Assembly: GCA_963576735.1 (NCBI GenBank)
Contig: OY755184.1
Location: 2,542,001 to 2,606,000, forward strand
Length of the DNA stretch: 64,000 nucleotides
From: Bedellia somnulentella
Taxonomy: Eukaryota > Arthropoda > Insecta > Lepidoptera > Bedelliidae
Direction: 5' to 3'
How positions within the stretch are numbered: position 1 is the stretch's first letter; every line of letters begins with the position of its first letter. The position numbers and the translations under genes are program-made. Below the pieces are notes generated by a model. That model saw nothing but the letters and a program-made list of their open reading frames with translations, was not told where the DNA came from and did not search any database. This document shows, piece after piece, positions 59,756 to 64,000 of the stretch.

Positions 59756-60250
59756 TTTGGCGAGATAGAACAAAACTCGCTTCATTGTAGAACAGTTGAC
59801 AGATTGATAACGTTTCGCACGAACTTCACGGCATTGAACCTTCTCTTATTGGTTGCTTCGGGTGAAATTTAAAAAATCAATCGTTGGGATTCGCTGTCAT
59901 AATTGACAAGTATTCAGTGTTGGTAAAGACCACTAGTCATCTCTTTCTACCGTGATTATTGACGCCGTAATTCGTTTGACATAAAAGCGCAATTCAAACG
60001 TTACAAAAGAGATAGTAGGTAGTTTTCCATCTTGAAACAGCTGATTCAAAGAGCAGTGCCCGCAAACAATAATATCAAACGCGCGTTTTTTAAAAATCTC
60101 GCGAAATATTACAAGTTTATGGACTGAGCTGCGTACGGGGTATTTACACGCTAGACGTCTTTTGCAGTGGTTTTATACTGTTTTTCTAATCTAGGCTTTG
60201 TTATTTTATTTGCATTAGGTAGTGATAAACGATAAGATAGACGACCACGC
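59756..60250 (-). promoter_or_regulatory. Presumed APPBP2 promoter and 5' UTR
   Basis: Directly upstream of exon 1. A CCAAT box (minus strand) is at 59848-59852. No clear TATA box is seen. The region is less AT-rich and has fewer repeats than the intron, as expected of a promoter. It may also serve a divergent plus-strand transcript. Confidence 0.45.
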
Positions 60251-60421
60251 CTGCCCATATGGTTTTCACTCATGAAGTTCATGAACCCTTATCTTACAAA
60301 ACCACTATTAAACATTGTTAATAGTTCATTATAATAAAAAACAGTCATTCAGTCCATCTTGGTTCGCTAAATCTAACGGTAAATTTTATCACCACGACTT
60401 TTTATTGCGATGTGGAGGGCA

Positions 60422-60437
60422 TGACAAACGGAAGTGG
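60422..60437 (+). CDS. Possible first coding exon of a divergent gene
   Basis: ATGACAAACGGAAGTG is followed by a strong donor, gtgagtaaaa. It lies about 670 bp upstream of APPBP2 in the opposite direction. No downstream exon could be found before the window ends, so this is only a candidate. Confidence 0.2.
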
Positions 60438-60511
60438 TGAGTAAAAGGCAAATTAGCCTAGACCTCGTTTTTAAAACATACCCTTTTTATATTTTAAATC
60501 GATTTATCTGT

Positions 60512-60750
60512 GTGTGCTTAGAATAGCACTACCCCATTTCTTCCGGTGGGTGTTCGTAAGAGGCGATTAACGGTATTGGGGCTTTTAAGGGATTTTTGGG
60601 CGATGCGGTTGAAGACCCATCACCAACAATCCTTATTTCACCATCTTTTCCCCACTCGGCTTTCCAAAAGTGGCTGAGGAATTTCATATTCCTTAGCTCT
60701 GGCTACCCCTTCTAGGGATTTATAGCCGTGAGTATATGTATGTATGTATC
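60512..60750 (+). repeat. Family B element, copy 19
   Basis: Nearly full length and close to the family consensus (ttcttccggtgggtgttcg). Confidence 0.8.
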
Positions 60751-61867
60751 GATTGAAGACATCAAACAAAACCACTTTGCCTGTGGAATGCTTATCTAAA
60801 ATATTGTAATTTTCAAAATAAATAATACATAAAAAGATAAAAAGTGTCGCTGCATAGATCAAATCACAAGATATGTTTTTTTTATTTAAGTTGAGGCTAA
60901 GAAACCCACCATACTTTATCAGTTTGATATAGACAGTGACATTTTTTATGTATTAATTATTTTGAAAATTACAATATTTTAGATAAGCATTCCGTGGGCA
61001 AATATGTTTAGTTTGATGTCTTAAATCGATTTAAAATATAATAAAAAGGATATGTTTTAAAAATCGTGCAATATGATATGATGGTTGCCGTGTAATTTAA
61101 CCAATGGCTTCATACACACTTTTGGTTGATGATATCACGTGAAGAATGGGGATCAACACAAGGTAACAAATTTGAGATATGTCCTCTTTGCTCTGGGAAT
61201 ATTTATAATATGTATTGTTATATTTTTGAATTCAAGAGTTAAGCGAATTGGATGGGAGTTAAGTGTTTGCGGATCTTATTTTATAAAATACATAAACTGA
61301 TAGATATAAAAGTTTACAAAATTATATGACAAACAAAATCATTAAATTCAATGTTTTCGCACATTAATGTAGAGACATCTGTTAATGGACACATTATCTA
61401 GTTAATGCGCGTTAACACGAAATGTTTCTAGAAATTTCGCTATTAACCAACCAGATCAGGAAAATTGCTCTTTAAATAATTTTACACATGGCCGGTTACA
61501 TACATTGGCAGAGACCCCGGCTTAAGAGACTAACTCGAAAACACCACCGACATTGCCAGTGAGGTTAAAGAATCCCCTAAGACTAACTACGTAACGCTAG
61601 ATTAGCAGCCTCCAGTGACACTTACAGAGTTTTGCAAGGTGCAGTGAATTCAACACTGTATGACATAAATAAGCCTCCCGCTTGGTCACTTATTAAGACT
61701 CCCTTTCCTCTCTCTAACACATTTTCAACTTACATTGTCCTTAATTAGGATTTGTTTGGCATGAAAACTTCATTTTCGACATCAGCGGAACTCAGCAATG
61801 GATGGCGGGCGGTAACACGAGTAAAGTTGTAAAGAAACAAGCAATGACATATTTTCGCGCCAGTGGT
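60751..61867. other. Unassigned region upstream of APPBP2
   Basis: AT-rich, without convincing ORFs or repeats. Confidence 0.45.
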
Positions 61868-61950
61868 GGTCACTTGATACCATTGCTCAGTTGGCAGAGC
61901 GACGGGGGTGTGTACCCGGATGTCGTGGGTTTAAGTCCCGGTGTTGATTA
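61868..61950 (+). repeat. Family D tRNA-like SINE head
   Basis: Box A-like ttgctcagttggcagagcg and box B gggtttaagtcc. The acceptor stem does not pair, so it is not a tRNA gene. Confidence 0.6.
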
Positions 61951-62428
61951 CATTGTCCTGTTTAGTCTAGTAGTTAAGTCTGGTAAAGCCAGCTGCGACT
62001 TATCAAAAAGAAATAGACAGTGTGAATTTCTAGGCCTTAATTACTTCCTAATTGATGTTCCCACAATGGTGACCCTTTAACATGAATAACACCACCCGTG
62101 TTCTCATAGCACCCGACTACGACTGCCGATGTACGGTCTGGCTCTGGCATACTGGGTCGATGGAATAGGTACGTTTAAGCCTTACCATCTATCGAATAGG
62201 AGATAGTGCTGTTACGATCACTAGTTCATCCATACTGACAACAAGTCACTCGCAGTCAACAAAATATCTCTTCAGATCGCACGACATCCTACATCGCAGA
62301 CTCAAAGAGATAAACTCGCACATAATAAAAAAAAAGCATGTTAGTTCTTTGTAGGGACTATTAGCAAGTATATCTTAACTATCGTATATTTGACATCTTG
62401 AATATGGTTATTTGAAACAGATAATAAT

Positions 62429-62910
62429 GCAACCGTGATAGCTCAATGGGTAGAACACCGGTTATCGTGCAAACGACTAGTGTTCAAATCCCGGGTCGGG
62501 CCTACACCAATTTGTCTTTTCTAAAGACGTATGTGTGGTTAATTTATCATAGTTGTTAACTGTGAGGGAAAACATCGTGAGGAAACCCACATGCACAACA
62601 ACATGCTGTGTGCACTGTTGTTGGCATTATAACTGACCAAGACTTTAAAATGAATGTGAATGCAATCTATGTTATAATGCTGTTGGTGTGCCTTGAATAA
62701 ATAAATAAATGGCCGAGTTGTACTTAGTCATGTGACAGTGTATTTGTACAAAATGGCGATAGGTCTTCCCTCTTTCACATGAGTACACTTTCCATGCAAA
62801 ACGTGGGTACTCTGAACACCAGTTGACAACGTCACGTGATGTTCAGAAGTATTAGTACCTCTGCCAACCGCTTCGGGGAGATTCGGCATGAACTTTTATG
62901 TTTATGAAAC
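62429..62910 (+). repeat. Family A SINE, copy 10, with a nested LINE tail
   Basis: Both boxes intact (gatagctcaatgggtag, gttcaaatcccgg). The body is split after cccacatg by about 110 bp of LINE tail and resumes at atggccgagttgtac. It ends gattcggcatgaacttttat. Confidence 0.85.
62602..62709 (+). mobile_element. Truncated LINE 3' tail inserted in the SINE
   Basis: Matches the 3' end of the LINE at 52284-54847 (atgctgtgtgcactgttgtt, then ctgttggtgtgccttgaata) and finishes with the (TAAA)n tail. Only ATG is shared at both junctions, with a 9-bp filler (cacaacaac) at the 5' side. Confidence 0.85.
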
Positions 62911-63187
62911 AGAAAATCTGTTTTACACAATAAACATAATAAATAACTACTTATCAAAAGTTTGGAGGTAAGTTTGGGACAGAACGCTAGTTAACTAAGT
63001 TTTAGATAAGAAAAGATATCTAACACAAGTAACAGATAAAGAGCACGCATCCCAGCAGACAATAATGATAAGTGTTTGTAAAACTAAATGCACGCCTACT
63101 CGCTAAACAACATTGTTTACCAACGAAAACAGAGCAGGTTACAAAGACGCGTATATCACGAATACCTTATGACAAGGTGGTCCGCCC

Positions 63188-63349
63188 CCTGATTATGTAT
63201 CTTTTGCGAGTGACCATTCACCGATTGTGTCGCAAGTTGCACGATTGTCGTTGTCAATGGCATAGATTTGTATGCGATCTGACACTTTTGACAGCGACAA
63301 TATTGCAACTTGCGACACAATCGCGGTCGCTAAAGATACATAATCAGCC
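63188..63349. mobile_element. Hairpin MITE, about 160 bp
   Basis: The left arm ctgattatgtatcttttgcg...gattgtgtcgcaagttgca pairs with the right arm tgcaacttgcgacacaatcg...gatacataatcag. CCGCC occurs on both sides and may be the target duplication. A plus-strand frame open through it (63072-63491) is a by-product. Confidence 0.75.
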
Positions 63350-63400
63350 CGCCGATTTGGCTAATTATTTTTTTGCTAGAAAGTGTATGTACCATCTTAT

Positions 63401-63480
63401 TCGTGATAGCTCAATGGGTAGAACACCGCTTATCGTGCAGACGCTGAGGGTTCAAGTCCCGGGTCCGGCCTACACCATTT
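63401..63480 (+). repeat. Family A SINE head only
   Basis: The tRNA-like part (gatagctcaatgggtagaac to gggtccggcctacacca) ends abruptly in T8 with no body, immediately before a family B copy. Confidence 0.7.
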
Positions 63481-63496
63481 TTTTTAAGTAATATTA

Positions 63497-63630
63497 TACA
63501 TACATACATACATATACTCACGGCTATAAATCCCTAAAAGGGGTAGCCAGAGATGAGAAATTAGAAATTTCTCAGCCACTATTGGAAGTTGAGTGGGGAA
63601 AAGATGGTAGAATAAAGGTTGTTGAATGAC
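63497..63630 (-). repeat. Family B element, copy 20 (truncated)
   Basis: Tail tacatacatacatacatata and 3' half; it breaks off at gttgttgaatgacg. Confidence 0.7.
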
Positions 63631-63644
63631 GAATGACTAAAATT

Positions 63645-63784
63645 GTAACATAGGATACCTTTTATCCCGGAAAAAAATTGACCAATAAAACATTCACGCA
63701 TGATTGAACTAAGAGTACCGCAGAAAACGCCTTAAGCTTAGTCATAAGAAAATTTGACAGTACGAAGTCTGTCGGGTCAGCTAG
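63645..63784 (+). mobile_element. Helitron 3' end
   Basis: ccttttatcccggaaaaaaa through gacagtacgaagtctgtcgg to gtcagCTAG before T. Same family as the Helitron ending at 25753; its 5' part is missing. Confidence 0.7.
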
Positions 63785-64000
63785 TTGTTCCATAATTGCG
63801 CCACGCATTTCATTGTATGGATTTCTTCGATTTCGATAAGTATACTTCTGTGTTCAACTTTAACATTTTAACATTATAAAATTGAAATTGAAAGCAGCAA
63901 AGCCGTGCATCGTTTCGTCGGTTCAGTTTGGCAGACTTCGGCACGGTGTTTGGGTGCGTGCGACTAGACGTATGCGTGTAGACCACAGATTACAATATAG

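Noticed and set aside
61868..61950. Functional tRNA gene, or the 92-codon frame overlapping it (61802-62080)
   Set aside because: The acceptor stem fails, the tRNA-like part belongs to a repeated family, and the ORF merely reads through it.
63072..63491. 139-codon plus-strand ORF
   Set aside because: It runs through a hairpin MITE and the head of a SINE, so its openness is incidental.

Overview
This is nuclear DNA of an insect, almost certainly a moth or butterfly (Lepidoptera). It is AT-rich, its genes are spliced, and it is crowded with repeats typical of that order: Helitrons that begin TCTATACT and end CTAG between A and T, tRNA-derived SINEs, and short elements with (TATG)n tails.

One host gene spans almost the whole window. 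On the minus strand I could assemble a complete 13-exon coding sequence for APPBP2 (amyloid protein-binding protein 2), the TPR-rich substrate receptor of CUL2 ubiquitin ligases. Exon 1 is at 59597-59755. Exons 2-13 lie between 15359 and 782. All exon phases fit and give 634 residues plus a stop. Intron 1 is about 44 kb and holds most of the mobile DNA.

Layout. 1-15.4 kb: APPBP2 exons 2-13 with SINEs, SINE-like elements and truncated LINE ends between them, plus decayed partial copies of three APPBP2 exons. 16.3-25.8 kb: a Helitron interrupted by an 8.4-kb DNA transposon flanked by TA. The transposon carries three apparently intact genes: a small Cys-rich protein, a DUF4806 protein and a spliced 646-residue DDE-type transposase related to CMC/EnSpm-tnp2 enzymes. 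Its ends hold many ATATAAGT/ACTTATAT motifs and a GC-rich fold-back element lies inside it. 25.8-39.3 kb: SINEs, LINE tails and unassigned AT-rich intron. 39.3-42.9 kb: a second Helitron interrupted by a 2.5-kb LTR retrotransposon with matching LTRs, whose only ORF joins gag directly to the C-terminal part of integrase. 43-52 kb: more SINEs and unassigned intron. 52.3-54.9 kb: a 5'-truncated LINE with a long reverse-transcriptase ORF. 55-59 kb: SINEs and a small minus-strand ORF of unknown family. 59.6-60.4 kb: APPBP2 exon 1, its presumed promoter and a possible divergent first exon. 60.4-64 kb: SINEs, a hairpin MITE and a Helitron 3' end.

Apart from APPBP2, almost everything recognisable is mobile DNA, often nested. 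The least familiar object is the three-gene transposon at 16371-24798. All alignments were made by eye, and coordinates of diverged repeats are approximate.
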